Part shown: positions 13,057-27,209 of the stretch, in pieces
How the letters are laid out: every line of letters begins with the position of its first letter
Position numbering within the stretch: position 1 is the stretch's first letter
Assembly: GCA_013396915.1 (NCBI GenBank)
Contig: VWZL01000439.1
Location: 1,106 to 65,105, forward strand
DNA: 64,000 bases
From: Stercorarius parasiticus
Taxonomy: Eukaryota; Chordata; Aves; Charadriiformes; Stercorariidae
Direction of reading: 5' to 3'
Position numbers and translations under genes: made by a program
Notes under the pieces: generated by a model
Told to the model about the DNA's origin: nothing
Seen by the model: the letters and a program-made list of their open reading frames with translations, nothing else
Database searches by the model: none

Positions 13057-13560
13057 AGTATTGGGTTTGCATGGCAAGGTTTTAGCAGCAGGGGGGCTAC
13101 AAGGTTTCTCTGAGAAGCTGCTAGAAGCTTCCCCTGTGTGCCATAGAGCCAATGCCAGACAGCTCCAAGACAGACCCACCACTGGCCAAGGCCGAGCCCA
13201 TCAGCGACAATGGTAGCCCCTATGGGATAACATGGTTAAGACAGGGGGAAAAAAAACCCAGCGTAACACCAGCAGCAGTCAGAGGGCAGGAGCGAGAATA
13301 TGCAAGAGCAGCAACCGCAGACACCCAGCTCAGTGAAGAAGGAGGGGGAAGAGGTGTTCCAGGCACCAGAGCAGAGATTCCCCTGCAGCCCATGGTGAAG
13401 ACCATGGTGAGGCTGGCTCCCTGCAGCACAGGGACGTTAACAGTGGAGCAAATATCCACCTGCAGCCCATGGAGGACCCCATGCTGGAGCAGGTGGATGT
13501 GCCTGGAGTAAGCTGTAACTCCATGGGAAGCCCATGCTGGAGCAGAGAAGAGAGAGAAAT
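13057..13560 (+). mobile_element. Avian endogenous-retrovirus LTR fragment
   Basis: The tract opens with GGGTTTGCATGGCAAGGTTT and continues through the imperfect internal 'cagcccatgga... ccatgctggagcag' motif series typical of a common avian ERVL-type LTR. The distal part with the polyadenylation signal is not visible, so this looks like a 3'-truncated solo LTR. There is no coding content. Boundaries are approximate and the subfamily was not determined. Confidence 0.65.
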
Positions 13561-16500
13561 TTTGTGGAAGGGCTCACATGAGGTTCTCTGTTAACTGTGA
13601 GAAACAGCAGCCCGACCTGTCTTTACGATGATTTGGATGGAGAGTGTACACACGAGTATTATAAGAAAAGGAATTCAGATACTAAGCAGCAAGTCCTGAG
13701 ACATTGTACCCAACCTGCAAGCCAACAGATAAGTGGGAAGGAGCTCTTTAGCTGTAAAAATGTGCAATAATTCATCTCCGACAGGGGGGAAAAAAAAGAA
13801 AAAAAGAAAGAAAAAAAAAAAAACAACAGAAAACCATCTCCAGAAGTCTGCAATCCTTCTCCAACTAGCAAAGGCATCACATGCACCCTGTTGCAGTTTG
13901 GGGAAGTGACTGTCACCTCACTTGGTAAAAGCAGCAGCAAAGCCAAAGGTAAGCATCTTCCTGTCACTGCCAAGCCACCCCGTTGGTACTGGCACTGTAG
14001 GAGTAAAGGATTCAGCCTTACAATGAGTCACCTTAAACCACGCAATTCTCTCAGCTTCTCCAAGGCTGAGTAATCAGATATGTGAGAAAATCACTACCCT
14101 ATATATCGCAGAATGGCAGAAAATGAGCTGACTGCAGCAAATGGGTCTCCAAACGTGACATCTCCTGCATGAAACAGGAGAATTCTCCCAAAAGGCTTCT
14201 CCCTTTTGCTACAAACAAGAAGCAGAGGACTGCCCTTAGACTCCAGCACTGCTTCAGACCTCAGGAGACACCAGGAAAATTGTGCCTCAGCCGTGTTGCG
14301 GGCTTCAGGCAAGGCTGCCCCAGCTCCTGTCTGCAAAGCAAGCATAGCAGAAATGCTGCTTGTTCATCTTTCTTTGTATTTTCTTTTAAGGCAATAAGCC
14401 CTTTAAAGTAGGGAATTGTCTCTTCCTACACATGTGTGCCTCATCTAACAGGTCTGGTCCATCCACCAGCTAGGAACGTTACCCTAAAATAGTGGTAGCA
14501 GTAGCTCTACAAAGGATTTTCCCCAATACAGTGTTCAGTTGTTCCCTTTAATTAATGGGCCAGCAATGAGCTACCAACTCAGCTCTAGTGAAAAATGTAA
14601 GCTCCTAAGTGTCTCAAAATGAGCACTTCTACAGGGAAGTAGCATTAGCAGCGCTGCAAAGTGTGGCCCTCATTAAATCACTAAAAGTGACAAAAAAGAG
14701 CAAAGACGGTCATCTGGTCAGACTAAGATCACCCAGGAGCATGTAACGTCCAGTGTCCCTCCCTGAGCACCCGCTCACACTCTCTTTTCTTTTGGGTCAG
14801 TGATACTGAAGCTGATGTGACAGTTACAACCAAATAGAAACTTGAAAGCCTACAAGCTTAGCCTTAAAAACAGTAAGCTGAAGATTTATTTCATCCTTTC
14901 TAAAAGGAAGAAAAAAATTGTAGCCATCATCGGGGCACAGAGTACCTTCCCTCCTAAGCCTAACTTGTGTCAGACTCACTTCGCCTCCAGCAGTGTCACC
15001 CACATGGCTGTGCTGTTATGTCACCTGCACACCCTGTAATGACGCATTACGTTACATGGGGAAGGGGCACTGTCCATGTGCTCGTACACATCCTGGAAAT
15101 TAAGCTGGTGATGGCTATCACGTCATTCCTTGAGACAGCCATGAGATAAACCTTGCTACGAGGTCAAACCCTCTCTCTCATCCATCCATAGCACCCCAAG
15201 CACCTCCACCAGTCTTTTCCTGACAAAGAGCAGTCCAGTCACCCCTCATAAGTTAAAAAAAATCGCCTTGAAAACACCTTTCTCTACACATGAAGCAATC
15301 CATTTCAACAAACCCATCTCAGACTTATTTGGCTAAACCTCCACACTCTGCTTTGAGGCCTCAGGGCACCCCAGGCAGGAACGCAGGGCTGAGCAGGACT
15401 TTTCCCCCCCATTCACAGCAGCAATGGAAATCCGGCCACCTTACATGCTTGTATCCCAAAACCTGCTCAGCCATTCCTCTCAGCACGATTTCTTTCACAT
15501 GGCACGCTTGCTGAGCAGCACGTCCCTTCACAGCATCCTCCTGGCACACATGCAGCTTCTTTTTTGTTCACAGGAACCTCTGCCACGTTGGGAACCCTTG
15601 GGTTTTCCCCATGGCAACGTCATTTGTGCACCGGGCAAGGGCTATCGATAGCGTGTGGCACTCGAGCCCGTGAGGGAAACAGCCCAAGCACGCAGAGTAA
15701 ATGTTAATTAGAGCCCAGCAGACAGCTCTGGAGCCGGTGAGCTTATACAGACCTTTTTAAAATGTTCATTTTTATCAATCCTGAATTCACAGTGATAGCA
15801 AAAGAATGAAAAAAGCTGCACAGACAACCGATAGAGTACAGATACTGCTGTATCTGCCTTTCTCCATCTGCCTCTGTTTTGCCCAGCCCTGAGGAGCATC
15901 AAGACCTCCCCAGCTTTTCCCTTATTCATTAGACACCTTCCCCTAACCAGCAGGGGCTCGAGGGCTTTGAGTGGGATACCACATTCTACAACCTTTCCTC
16001 CACGAAGTGCTGTCATGAATAATAAATCAAATTATCCAAAGAGCGACAAGAGAAGTGTGCAGGGCAGGCACCTCAAAGCCATGAAAGACAAGCAGAGAGA
16101 AGCTGTTAAGATAAAAAAAAACCATGCAAGGTAGAAAAACCTGCAGCTTCAGCACCTACATTTTCAGAAATCTCCGTTGCAGTGGAAGACTTCCACACCA
16201 CTCTGTGCTGAGGCCAATGCCTGAAACAAAAATTTCAGAAAACCAGTGCTTCAGTTTTGTTAAAGGAGATGTGTTTTCTGAACAAATCTCCTGAAGGAAA
16301 ACAGGAAAGGAAATGACAACTTTACACTTTAAAACAAAAACACAGACACTCAAACTATACAATTTAAAACATAAACACACAGACTCAGAAACACTGAGGT
16401 CAGAGAAAATTATGACAGGAATCCTTTGGACCCATAATTATATTGCAACTTCCCTCTGGTGAGCCCAGAGCAGTTTGCATTTTGCATTGCCACCAGTGGC

Positions 16501-19468
16501 ACTTAAGGCCTCTTCGAGAGGTGACTCAAGCTGTATTAAAATACACTGTGACACTGAGGCAGGCAAAAGTGCTTCAAACCTCACTTCGGACCTCAGAGTA
16601 AATAAACTGCAGCGAGACCAGAGAAAAACACAGCTTCTCTTGATCTAGCAACAACCATCTCTGACAGGGTAGCAACTGGGATTAGGTCAGTTGGAGGAGA
16701 AAATGCTGAGGTGTTTCAAAAAGAAGTCTAAAACAACGTGGCGTTTAAGGGCACTATTCTCACTTACAGAGGTACTATAGTAAGAGCTGCTGTGCCGGCT
16801 AAGTATTATCAGAGCTTTATAGGTGGGGATCAGGGGCTTTCAGACTGATGGATAGAGTATCTTGATTATAGCTCGCCAAATTTTTACGATGGAGAACACA
16901 GTGATCCCACAAAACTAATGTGATCCATGAAAATGTGCTTGTTTCAACTACGTCTGTGAAAAAGTAAGTTTTAGACTTGAACATTCGATATTTTTTTCTC
17001 AAATTCTTCCATGAAATTATACAATTATCTCTATTCTGAGTAGCCCTAATTCTACATAGTGAAAAACTACCTACCACCTACCTCAGACGTGTTTGCAGGT
17101 CAGACCTCGATGAGACAAAAGGCTGTTCCCAGTGCTTCTTCGATACAGCTATGGAGTAGAAATTGCTGTATGCCTGGGAAATCAGAGAATATCTTAAATT
17201 CTGTAAGGGTTGAAAAAAGGATGTCAGGATGCTTCTTGGACACTCGCGATACACAAGGGTGCAGGCGAGTAAGCTCCAAGCTGCAAGTGCGCCCTAAAGG
17301 ACACGGAAGGGGTATCCAAGATACCCGAGTACATCACAATGCCAAAAAGAACCCACAAACTGAAAGAGAGACCTCCACGAGGAGCAAAAAATCAGCCCAG
17401 TTTAGGATTGCCCAAAGCCCCTCTTAACATCCTCTGGAGATCCAGGGCACATCATGCTTTGCTACCTAATTCATTCAGGATTGTGTGGTCCCAAACTAAG
17501 GCCACTTGGTTCCCCACGTTGCAAATCTAGTTAACTGCATATTGGCTAATTGCAGGCTTTAACTCTCTGCTAAGTGCAGCGTCTCACCGTTTGTTTGCTT
17601 GGGCTACCTGAAGAGTCAGCAATCACACAAAGACGCACCTCATCTGGGGATGCGGAGAAACCAGCTGGTAGTGCCTGCAGTCTAGTGGAAGTTCGCTTTA
17701 CCGTTAATAGAATTCTTGTGATATAACGGGGCGGCGACAGGGGCCGGGCAACAAAAACAAAACAAAAAACCAACCGCCACCTCAGGACACCCGCCACAAA
17801 GTCTGGGGACAGAGGGACAGTAGAGAGAGCTGGGGGGGGGGCGGGGAAGAGACCGTGGTTCTCACACAGGTATTTCAAAAGCAGGGCCAGTGAGCAACTA
17901 TTCCTGAGGGTTAGATATGACTCAAAAGGTCAAAGATTTCTCCCCAGGTTTACCAGAGTTTAGCTCAAATCATTCAGAAAACTGATCCCACCTGCTATGG
18001 TTTTTACCAAATGCCCAGTGTCCTGAACATCAGCATGGATACCTGTCTGTTGGAGGCAGACCTGGGCTGGTGCACCTCTAAAGGGATGGGCAAAGTCCAT
18101 TAGCTCCACCGACGCTGCCCCATGGAGCACCATTACAGAGCAACTCGCGGTGCTAACGGCAGCCCTGCTATACCCACTCTGCTGCCTTGAAGTGCCACTG
18201 CAGGGGTTACAGGCCCCGGTGACTTGCTTTTAAGTGCTTCAGCAAGCTGCTGTACACAGCAAGGCAGCTGCACAACATCAAAGCCGCACAAAAAAAATAA
18301 AACACTTTCCACAACACCACATTAAAGCCCACAGAAGAACCATGAATTGAGTCCCAGTGATGCAGAGTTCAGTCCTCAGATTTTAAAATCCCACTGCTCC
18401 TACAGGAAGATTAGGAGCCCCATTTTCCCCTCAAGACCGTTCATCTGCCGAGTAGAAAATCTGTCAGCACAGTTTGGGGTGCGGGGCTGAGTCTTCAGGA
18501 CTGCATTTCTGATTTGAAGGGCTCACAAAGATTACAAGCAGAGACCACACAACCTCAAAACCTGTAAAACAACAGGTACGTTCATGGTAACAGAGACAGA
18601 CCACCATGGAGACGAAGGATGAAGGTGCAGGGTAGGCAAGTTTAGAAGCCCATGTTTTAACAGGCAGCAGCCACCAAACTATGTTTGGGCTGCTGGACCT
18701 GCTAAGTCCTCTCAGTAGCCCCCATAGCACAGCCCGGGTCAGAGAGCAGACAGCCCTGAATGCACAGGGGGAAAAGTCACACAGAGAAGCAGAGCTATTT
18801 CTTTACTTTAAGGCTTACAAACAGGTGGAAAAGATCTTGTTTCGTTCATTTCTGAAGGAGAGAAAAGCGTGATCATTTGGATGGAAAAATAAAAGTGCTA
18901 GCAGATGAAAAGATCTGTTCAGGCTATTGAACCTACGTAATGAAAGTGATGGAGACTTGAATTAGAGATAGAGACAAGAGAAATTAGGCCTGCAACTCGT
19001 TTTACCTGCCACCAACTTCGAAGAAGTCCTGAAAAACACTTTTAGCTTCCATCAATCCCTGAAAACAGCTTGGCAAAAGCCTATTTCGCGAGCTGGAGGA
19101 CACCTAGACTCACAGGCAGGTAACAGCATGTCTCAGACAGCAACATAACAGCTTCGTCCTTATTCAAAAATACTGGAGGATGTTATAATAAAATAAACAG
19201 AGACAAGACATGATGAGGAAGGACCCCATTTCCTTGTTAATTGCTTTCCATTCAAATCCTCTATGGCTCCAGAAATCAGCTGCCTGAGCACTACAGAAAG
19301 GAAAAATAGGTACAGGCTGGTGGATTTTTCTCAAAAAACAAACAAACAAAAAAAACCAAACCAAAACAAAACAAAACCCAACAAAATACTTGTATTTACA
19401 CACCATAATAAATTCGTGGAGAAGAGTGCAGTAGTAGATGGATATATTCCCCTTTTTACCTTCACTAT
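13561..19468. other. Non-coding stretch, no gene recognised
   Basis: Contains A-rich simple sequence (near 13786-13824 and 17750-17770) and a short G-rich tract near 17831. Nothing with a coding or RNA-gene signature was seen. Confidence 0.4.
19326..19384. repeat. A-rich simple repeat
   Basis: A run of AAAC/AAAAC-type units about 85 bp outside the 3' end of the CR1 copy that begins near 19469. Confidence 0.7.
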
Positions 19469-20665
19469 TCAGAATCACAGAATGGTTTGGGTTGGAAGGG
19501 ACCTTAAAGATCACCTAGTTACACCCCCCCTGCCATGGGCAGGGACGCCTCCCACTAGACCAGGTTACTCAAAGCCCCATCCAGCCTGGCCTTGAACANG
19601 TGCTCCAGCCCTTGGATCATCTTCGTGGCCCTCCTCTGGACTTGCTCCAAGAGATGCATGTCTTTCTTATATTGGGGGCCCCAGAGCTGGACACAGTACT
19701 CCAGGTGGGGTCTCACCAGAGCGGAGTAGAGGGGCAGAGTCACCTCCCTCAACCTGCTGGCCATGCTTCTTGTGATTCAGCCCAGGATGCAGTTGGCTTT
19801 CTGGGCTACGAGAGCACTTTGCTGGGTTTTCAGCAACCAACATCCCCAAGTCTTTCTCCTCAGGGCTGCTCTCAATCCATTCTCTGTCCACAGCCTGTAT
19901 TTGTGCTTGGGATTGCCCCGATCCACATGCAGGACCCTGCACTTGGCCTGGTTGAGCTTCATGAGGTTGGCATGGTCCCACCTTTCAAGCCTGTCCAGGC
20001 CCCTCTAGATGGCATCCCTTCCCTCCAGCATATCAATCGTGCCACACAGCTTACTGTTGTCAGCAAACTTGCTGAGGGTGCCCTCAATCCCACTGTGCAT
20101 GTCACCAACAAAGATAATTAATCAGCACCGGTTCCAGTACCAACCCCTAGGGAACGCCGCTCATCACTGCTCGCCACTTGGTCATTGAGCCGGTGACTGC
20201 AACTATTTGAGTATGGCCATCCAGCCAATTCCTTATCCACCGAGTGGCCCATCCATCAAATCCACATGTCCAATTTAGAGACAAGGATGTCACGTGGGAC
20301 AGAGTCAAACGCCTTGCACAAGTCCAGGTAGATGATGTCAGTTGCTCTCCCCTTGTCCACCAATGCTGTAATGCCATCATAGAAGGCCGCCAAATTTGTC
20401 AGGCACGATTTGCCCTTAGTGAAGCCATGTTGGCTGTCACCAGTCACCTCCTTATTTTCCATGTGCCTTAATAGAGTTTCCTGGAGGATCTGCTCCATGA
20501 TCTTGCCAGGCACAGAGGTGAGACTGACCAGCATGTAGTTCCCCAGGTCTTCCTTTTCTCCCTTTTTTGAAATGGGGGTTAAGTTTCCCTTTTTTCAGTC
20601 AGTGGGAACTTCACCGGACTGCCACAACTTCTCAGATGTGACGGATAGCGGCTTGGCAACTTGGC
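19469..20665 (-). mobile_element. CR1 LINE, 3' half, degenerate
   Basis: The plus-strand start (AGAATCACAGAATGGTTTGG, then GTTGGAAGGGACCTTAAAGA) is the reverse complement of the classic CR1 3' end, so the element is on the minus strand. The minus strand then reads ORF2 reverse transcriptase: [40 protein letters not shown] and [20 protein letters not shown], followed by C-terminal motifs such as [20 protein letters not shown]. Frames are interrupted. A single N at 19599 sits where several hundred bases of normal CR1 3' sequence appear to be missing. Confidence 0.93.
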
Positions 20666-21954
20666 AACTTCAGCTGTTATGGAAGTTATCATCAACAGAA
20701 GGAAGTTATCCTCAACAAATATTTTTAATAAAATATTTTATACAAAAAAAACCCTCTGTGCCTACAGTGGAGAAAAAGTTGTATATGTCTACCTTGAATT
20801 TAACTTGTGTGAAAGAGGCGGTGGGTTTTGGTTTTTTATATTTGTTTCATTTATATAGCTGCTCTTGATATAGAATTGCATGGGATGCAATTCTGCCTCC
20901 TTTTCCCTTCATTGAACCTGCTGGGGGTGAAAAAAAAATAGTAGGAATTAGAGGACCGAGTCTGACCCCGCTGAAATCAAGCAGACGCCGTGCCCAGCCC
21001 GTGGACATTTTGAGAAACAGCTCCTCTTCTGAATCGCATTATCCCTGTCAGTCTTGGGGAGAAAATGATTTCCAGTCACTAGCCCACAGCAGACGATAAT
21101 AACAAATGAAAAATAGCCAAGCTATCGTTTACACTAGATGCCAGAAATGAAGTATGGGGGAATTCTGCAGGCACAGCGCATCGGTGGGAGAACCGAGGAG
21201 GAACGGCATTGGCCCTGCCTGCTCCAAGGCGGCAGCAGCACTGTGGGAACAGCTCATTTAGCAGACAGCTCTTTTTCATCAAGCTGGCAGCTGTGCTGAG
21301 CCTTTTGTACATAGCAGAGTTTGCTCACGAAGAGAGGCAAACAACAAGTGTATTGAAATGACATAAATCCCATGTTGGCAGAGCTTGAAGCAATTCAAGC
21401 CTCCACGCAAAATTAGGCCTCGTGACTGTACCTAGAGGCAGAGCAGGTAATTGAAACATCAGTACATCAAAAAGAGACCACGTGAGTGACAAAAAAAGGA
21501 GAATTTGGGGGCAGGTAGAAAAAATTCACGTGGAACTAGTGCCTGGGTAGAGGTGACAGCTAACCAGTTTGTGGATCCCAAGCCAGCCACTCCTCAAGGC
21601 CCTACAAAGTAGAGCCCACAGAGCCTCACCAAGAGCAAAGGTCAGCAGCTCAATTGGATGCTGGGTTTTCCAGTGCGTATAATACCTTCTCTCCTATCCT
21701 CTCTGCACTATATACTATATACGCACTATATACTGCAACAGTATGTGCTTCCCTGCATCTTGTTGACAGTCTTGCCCAGCTACGCTGCAAGCTTGCTCAG
21801 GCTGGAGGTCCTTTCTGCAGTGTTTTCCTCAGGAACGAGGTTCTTCAGCTCCACACACTTTGCTTCTACCACACATTTTTCTGGAAGAAACTGTAGGCAT
21901 TCAGCCACAGACAAGAAAACATTTTGGTGAACTAGCCAAATAGGGTTATCCCTT

Positions 21955-21995
21955 CTTTGCAGATGGGGAAACTGAAGCACAGAACTTGGAAACAC
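21955..21995 (-). repeat. MIR-like SINE core relic
   Basis: GCAGATGGGGAAACTGAAGC, with ACAGAACTTGG after it, matches the reverse complement of the conserved core of MIR-type SINEs. Only the core is discernible. Confidence 0.4.
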
Positions 21996-24900
21996 AAGTT
22001 TTCAGCCTTGATGGTCACTGGTTTCCCACTGCTCAGTCCTGAGATACTTTGGATGCCACTGTGATAGCTTCAGCTGATAAGGAAACAAATCTCTTTCCAT
22101 GCGCCTTACTCATGCTGTCTCATTCAGTTCCTCATCTGAGTGAGAATGATTATGTCGGCTGTTTTACCATCATCTTAAAGCAAAGCCAGGACTTCATCTT
22201 TCTCACACATAAAACTCCATCATCTGGTTAACAACATTTTCTGAGACTTTAGCAAGGCTTTTTACAAGATGTGCTGCCTCTCAAGAAATGAGAGGACTAA
22301 AAGGTGGGTTTCCCGCAGGGAATAGCTTTGTGCTCTGCTGTGGGGCATCAAGTGCTGCTCCGTATCAACACGGGCATTTCTTAATGCTGACTTTGTCAAT
22401 TTTTGAGCCGTTACTGAAAGACAGTGGAGGTTTGCATTGTTTGTACCTAGGAGTAGTAAGATAAGCCCCCAAACAAAGGTGTCCTTGAAATCTGGGTCTA
22501 ATGGCAAGCTTAATACTGCGACAGGCTTTGCTGGAGACTCAGGCAGGGTCATTTTCCTCTCTACAGCTGCCAAAGAGCTCTGGGTCTGTGGGACAAACAT
22601 TGACCATGAAGTTATAATAATCCCTAGGACCGATTGATTCTGGCTACTCAAGTTTTTTGGTTTCGGATTTGTTTTGTGGGCTTTCTTTTAACCCATAGAA
22701 GCCACAGGAAACCATAAGAAGAGATGGCAATTTAGGTCTTATCTCATTTCCGTCAGCGCTAAGAGCAAACCTGTAATTTATTTTAAATGTCAGGGATTCA
22801 GCATACAGACTAAAAGATGGAATAAAGCTTCTTTATGTAGCCTGTTGTCTGTGCATTTTTTAAAAGATGCAATGAAAACCTTCACTGGAAATATATTCTT
22901 CAATAAAAATACAAATTTTCTCCAAACACATAGTTTGGTTGTGGTCTTTTTCTATTTTTTTTTTTCTCCCCCCCAGGGAATGAGTAAAAAAAGACCAAAA
23001 CAATTTTTAGCTAAACAGTAGTTGAGTTGTTCGGAAACATTTGACAAAGCTGTGCAAACATCTGAAACAAAAAAAGCTCTCATTTTTATGTCAAATGCTT
23101 GCCTTGTTAAGTTTCCACTAAAAAAAAAAAATTATATATGTTTTGGCTAATATGCCTAGTGCTTTTGTAGGAAGTTTAAAGTTTTAGAAGTTTCCCAGAG
23201 AAGCTACAGCTGCTGAGAAGGAGTTCTCAGACAATTTTTTCCCTAAAGCAAATGGGATCTCACTGGTCCCTAAAAAAGCCCTAAGAAGAACCCTGGAGCA
23301 GCTGTAAAAGTGCACACAAAACTGGCACAGGCTCCTGCAATCCAGATGGGCACACCATTCAGCAACGGAGCCTTGCGTGGGATAGACCAAAACGTACCAC
23401 CGGTTCAGCCCATGAAGATGTAAGCAGAGGCTGGCTGCACAGCCCTGAAGCCTGTTACACTGGGCATTCAAGGCAAGCCTAACTGCGTGTGAGGAAGGAA
23501 AACTACAGACTTGTTCCTCTGAGCTCTGATGCGGTCTGTTTGGACTGCACATCTGCTAAGGCTGACCCCAAAAGTGCTGCTGCATCCTTGCATGGATGGA
23601 TCCAGGCACCCTCCTCATGCCAGCCAAAAGGCCCACCGCTGTCATTTCAGCATCTGAGTGGGCTTCCAGGTGTGAAGAGACACGCAGCACACCATTTCTT
23701 TGAGGATCAGTGCCACTAGCTACGGGCTGCTTTTTCGGAACTGTCACAATTGTGTATCACCCCTTGAGCACAAAATGTATCTGCTATAGAGCTGTCAGTG
23801 CATCACCACAGGAGACAGGGAAGGAGCTAGCACGCATTGAATCTGGTTTTTACATGCATTTTGCTAGGAATAACAAAGGCTATTATAATCCTGCATTCCC
23901 AAATGATCCTTTAAGTAATATTTTTTTTATTTGAAACCATAACTCAAACGCTAATAAGTAAAATCTACTCCTGCACAACTAGCCAAGGAGTTCAAGTTCC
24001 TTTGGCAAAGGACATATTAACCACAAAGCAAATAACATGTTTGCTGCAAGAACAACAAGAAGGGAGACCTACCTTCATTTTTGTTTTTTGTTTACATGCT
24101 TCCATTAGTACCCAGGGAAGTTAACTCTGGGCTGGGGGACATAGCATGGTCAAAGTCCTCAGGTTTCATCACTCCTCTGGCCATCCATCACCCTGCTACT
24201 TCTCCTCAGCAATTCAGTCCCAAGGCATTAAACTGTCATGGCTCACTAAGAAATTAGACTTGATGACACCTAAGCAGATTCATTAATGCATTAAGCAAAT
24301 GCCATCTGATTGGTTCCTTTTTTTAGGCGTTTGGCAGGCAGTGTGCAAACAAACCTGGAGGATGAGGCTCTCGGGGGAGGGCAGGCAGCCTGCCAGCGCT
24401 CTTGCTTAAAGGGAGGGAAAGAAAGCACCAGCTCCACAAAGCCGCACTAGAAGAATTTACAACCTACCGCTTGTTTCAAGACAGCAAAAGACAGGACGTG
24501 GCATCAGTTGCCTCTACCTTCTGGAGAGATAATGCAGTTTCCGTATGTGTCATAGCACACAGGACATTTCGACTGTAAAGGCAACATGGCACTAACCATG
24601 ACCAAAACAAATCCCAAGGGCCTAATTGTGTGCCTTGCATGTGAGCTGAATGACACAAACCATCTCTACATTAATCTTCAGGACCATCCAGGGGATATTC
24701 TTGGCATCCATAACCACATAACTTCTGGCTACGCAACTGCACTGACTTACAACCTTTATCGTTCTCTGCTTCTCCGTCCTAATAACACAGCCTAACCGAG
24801 GCCACCAAACCAGTGCGCAAGGAGGCAGGTGTCAGGCACGTATCTTCACTGTTAACTCTGCCACTTTCCATAACACGCACCAGCTGTGACAGGTGGTGAG

Positions 24901-25482
24901 ACTCAAACACCTGTCCTTCCCAGAGACTGACATTTCATTACTGATAACTCTAACTATTGGCCCTGCAATTCAGTAGTTACAGTTTTGCAGGACACTTGAA
25001 TACATTATGATTGGCATACATCTGACTTGCATGGGCAGCTTGCCCGTAGTGCTTTCACCTGGGGCTATGATGTCATTAGACCTCAGTAATTAAGCAGGAC
25101 CAGGCTGGAAAGATACTTGGAGGAGAACCATTAAGTGCAACAGGATGCAGGACACGCAATTCCATAAGAAACACACTTCTAGGAGATACTACTATGTGAA
25201 CAGTTCGGTAAGGCATTTTGTGCATGGCTGCAAAGCGTGCCTTCCTTGGTGGGGAGAGAAATCAGTAAAATCCACACCTGTATGGTCTATACGTTATGTA
25301 TATCTATACTTAAGCATAGGAATATTATCCATGTGATCTGATCAAATAGGATGTAACTATTTGTATTCTGCTCAAGTAAATTTCCCCCAAGCCACCCACC
25401 CCATGCATTGCCATTCTTCACTGCCAAGGTGACTGGAAAGACCCTGTGCAGCAGAGGATAACACAGCAGCTCCCTGCATGGC

Positions 25483-25605
25483 ACAAGAGCGGCCGTATGC
25501 TGGGTCAGACCGAGCGCCTGCCTTGCCCACCGGCTGTCCTTGGCAGGGGGCTGCAGCAGGCGCTGGATGGAAAGTAAGAACAGGCAGGCACGTAGTGGTG
25601 CTTAA
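25483..25605 (+). repeat. Ancient dispersed retroposon fragment
   Basis: The phrases GCGGCCGTATGCTGGGTCAG and GTAAGAACAGGCAGGCACGTAG resemble an old interspersed repeat widespread in birds, turtles and crocodiles. Identity is recalled from memory and the family name was not assigned. Confidence 0.4.
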
Positions 25606-27209
25606 CTTCCTCTCCAAGTTAAATTAATTTACTAGAACTAAAGCTCTTGATTACGTTTCTATAATAAACACAAACGCCAGCCTCGTGGTCGGGGAGAACC
25701 TTGCAAGAACGAACTAACACACATGCAGCACAGTGCTTATTCCCATCCTCCAATATCCAAGGAGTCCACACGGCCTGACACTGCAACTGTCTCACTGTGA
25801 CAGGGTAATTCCCATTTCTCATCTAGGCTTTGCACTTATGGATGGAAAGTCCTCATTTGCCACTTCTCTAGGAAAAGGCTACCTAGATTGCCACCAAAGG
25901 AAGTGAGGCAACCAGACTTCAGAACCCCTACTGGCGATTTCCTCATTTTGTTTTAAAAAGCTTTTGTTTCTCTCAACACCTATTTAATTCTACTGTTGAA
26001 TATTTAAAGAGATAAGATGCTTTGTGAAAGTTTTCATTTAGCTGCTGGTTCAGGTAATGGCTTATAAAGCTCTCGAGTTTTAAAGCAAAACCATATATAT
26101 TGACACAGATATTTTCTTTGTTTAGAAAAACAAGCTTTGGTTGAAATGTTTGTGAATAAATTAGCTGACAAATATAGCTCATTTTGCCATCCACAAACCA
26201 ATACTGACTTTTATGCAGAAACTGATTATTAGCAAATATTTTCCAAATAGCTCACAGAGGCAACATTCATCCGAGCAATTATTCCTGGAACAATTCCCCA
26301 CACTGCTGCCTCTGCGCTCGTGGTACATGCACAAGTGGGTGCCCAAGCCATATGGCATTGTTTCTGCTTCCTAAAGTAATTGAAGCGGGCAAAAAAACCC
26401 AGAAACAAAACGAATCCTAAATTACAGCTGCTTTTCAGTTTGAATTTTGAGCAAGCAATTATATATATTAGAACTTTTGAATCTTTGCGATTTCTGAATA
26501 TTTCACTGGGTAAACCTATAGCTAGGCAAAAAACCTCCTGCAATGGCAACCACAATGCAGCTTTTCCCAGAAGATATCACAACACAATCGTGCGTTTTAT
26601 TCACAAAAAAATAAGCCAACCTTTTTTTCGACCCATTCAGCCTGCTCCATTAGTTTTTCATCATAGGACTCTTAGTGAGCCTGAAGTTCTGGCCAAAGCT
26701 GTCATTTGCTGCAAATAAAGATATAGCGGCAACCAAGTATATGTTTTTATGAGTGTGTCCTACTAGACAGATACTCAGGGGCTCTGCAAGTGCTGGGGTA
26801 ACACCAGAGAAGGCATTTCCGTTTCCCATGCCCCCAGCATCCAAAAGGACACAAGACCACATGGTTCCACAGCCCCAAACCCCTGTGAGCTTCCCCTGGT
26901 ACCCTGCTACCTCCAGAGAGAAACTCTTCTGCTCGTGGCCAGGTCAGGGCGCAGAAGCCCCAGACAGCCACACGTCTCAGCGGTAGAGCTGAAGGAATAA
27001 ATCAACACCTGTCCATTAGCAGCCTAACCCTTGTTTCACCCAACAGAAGCATTGCGCTTGCCTCTCCTGAAGGACAGCTGTATGAGTGTGGCCGTGTGCT
27101 CTCCCCCTTCCCCCAGCTCTTGCTCAAGCCATAACCGTCAGTGTGATGAGTTGCACCTGGACTTCGGGGGATGGCTGGCAACACAGCCAAAACACTGTCT
27201 GGAGCGGGG

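Larger units (their letters stand above)
20666..27209. other. Non-coding stretch, no gene recognised
   Basis: Holds faint ancient repeats (listed separately at 21955 and 25483) and poly-A or poly-T tracts. No exon or RNA gene was recognised. Confidence 0.4.
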
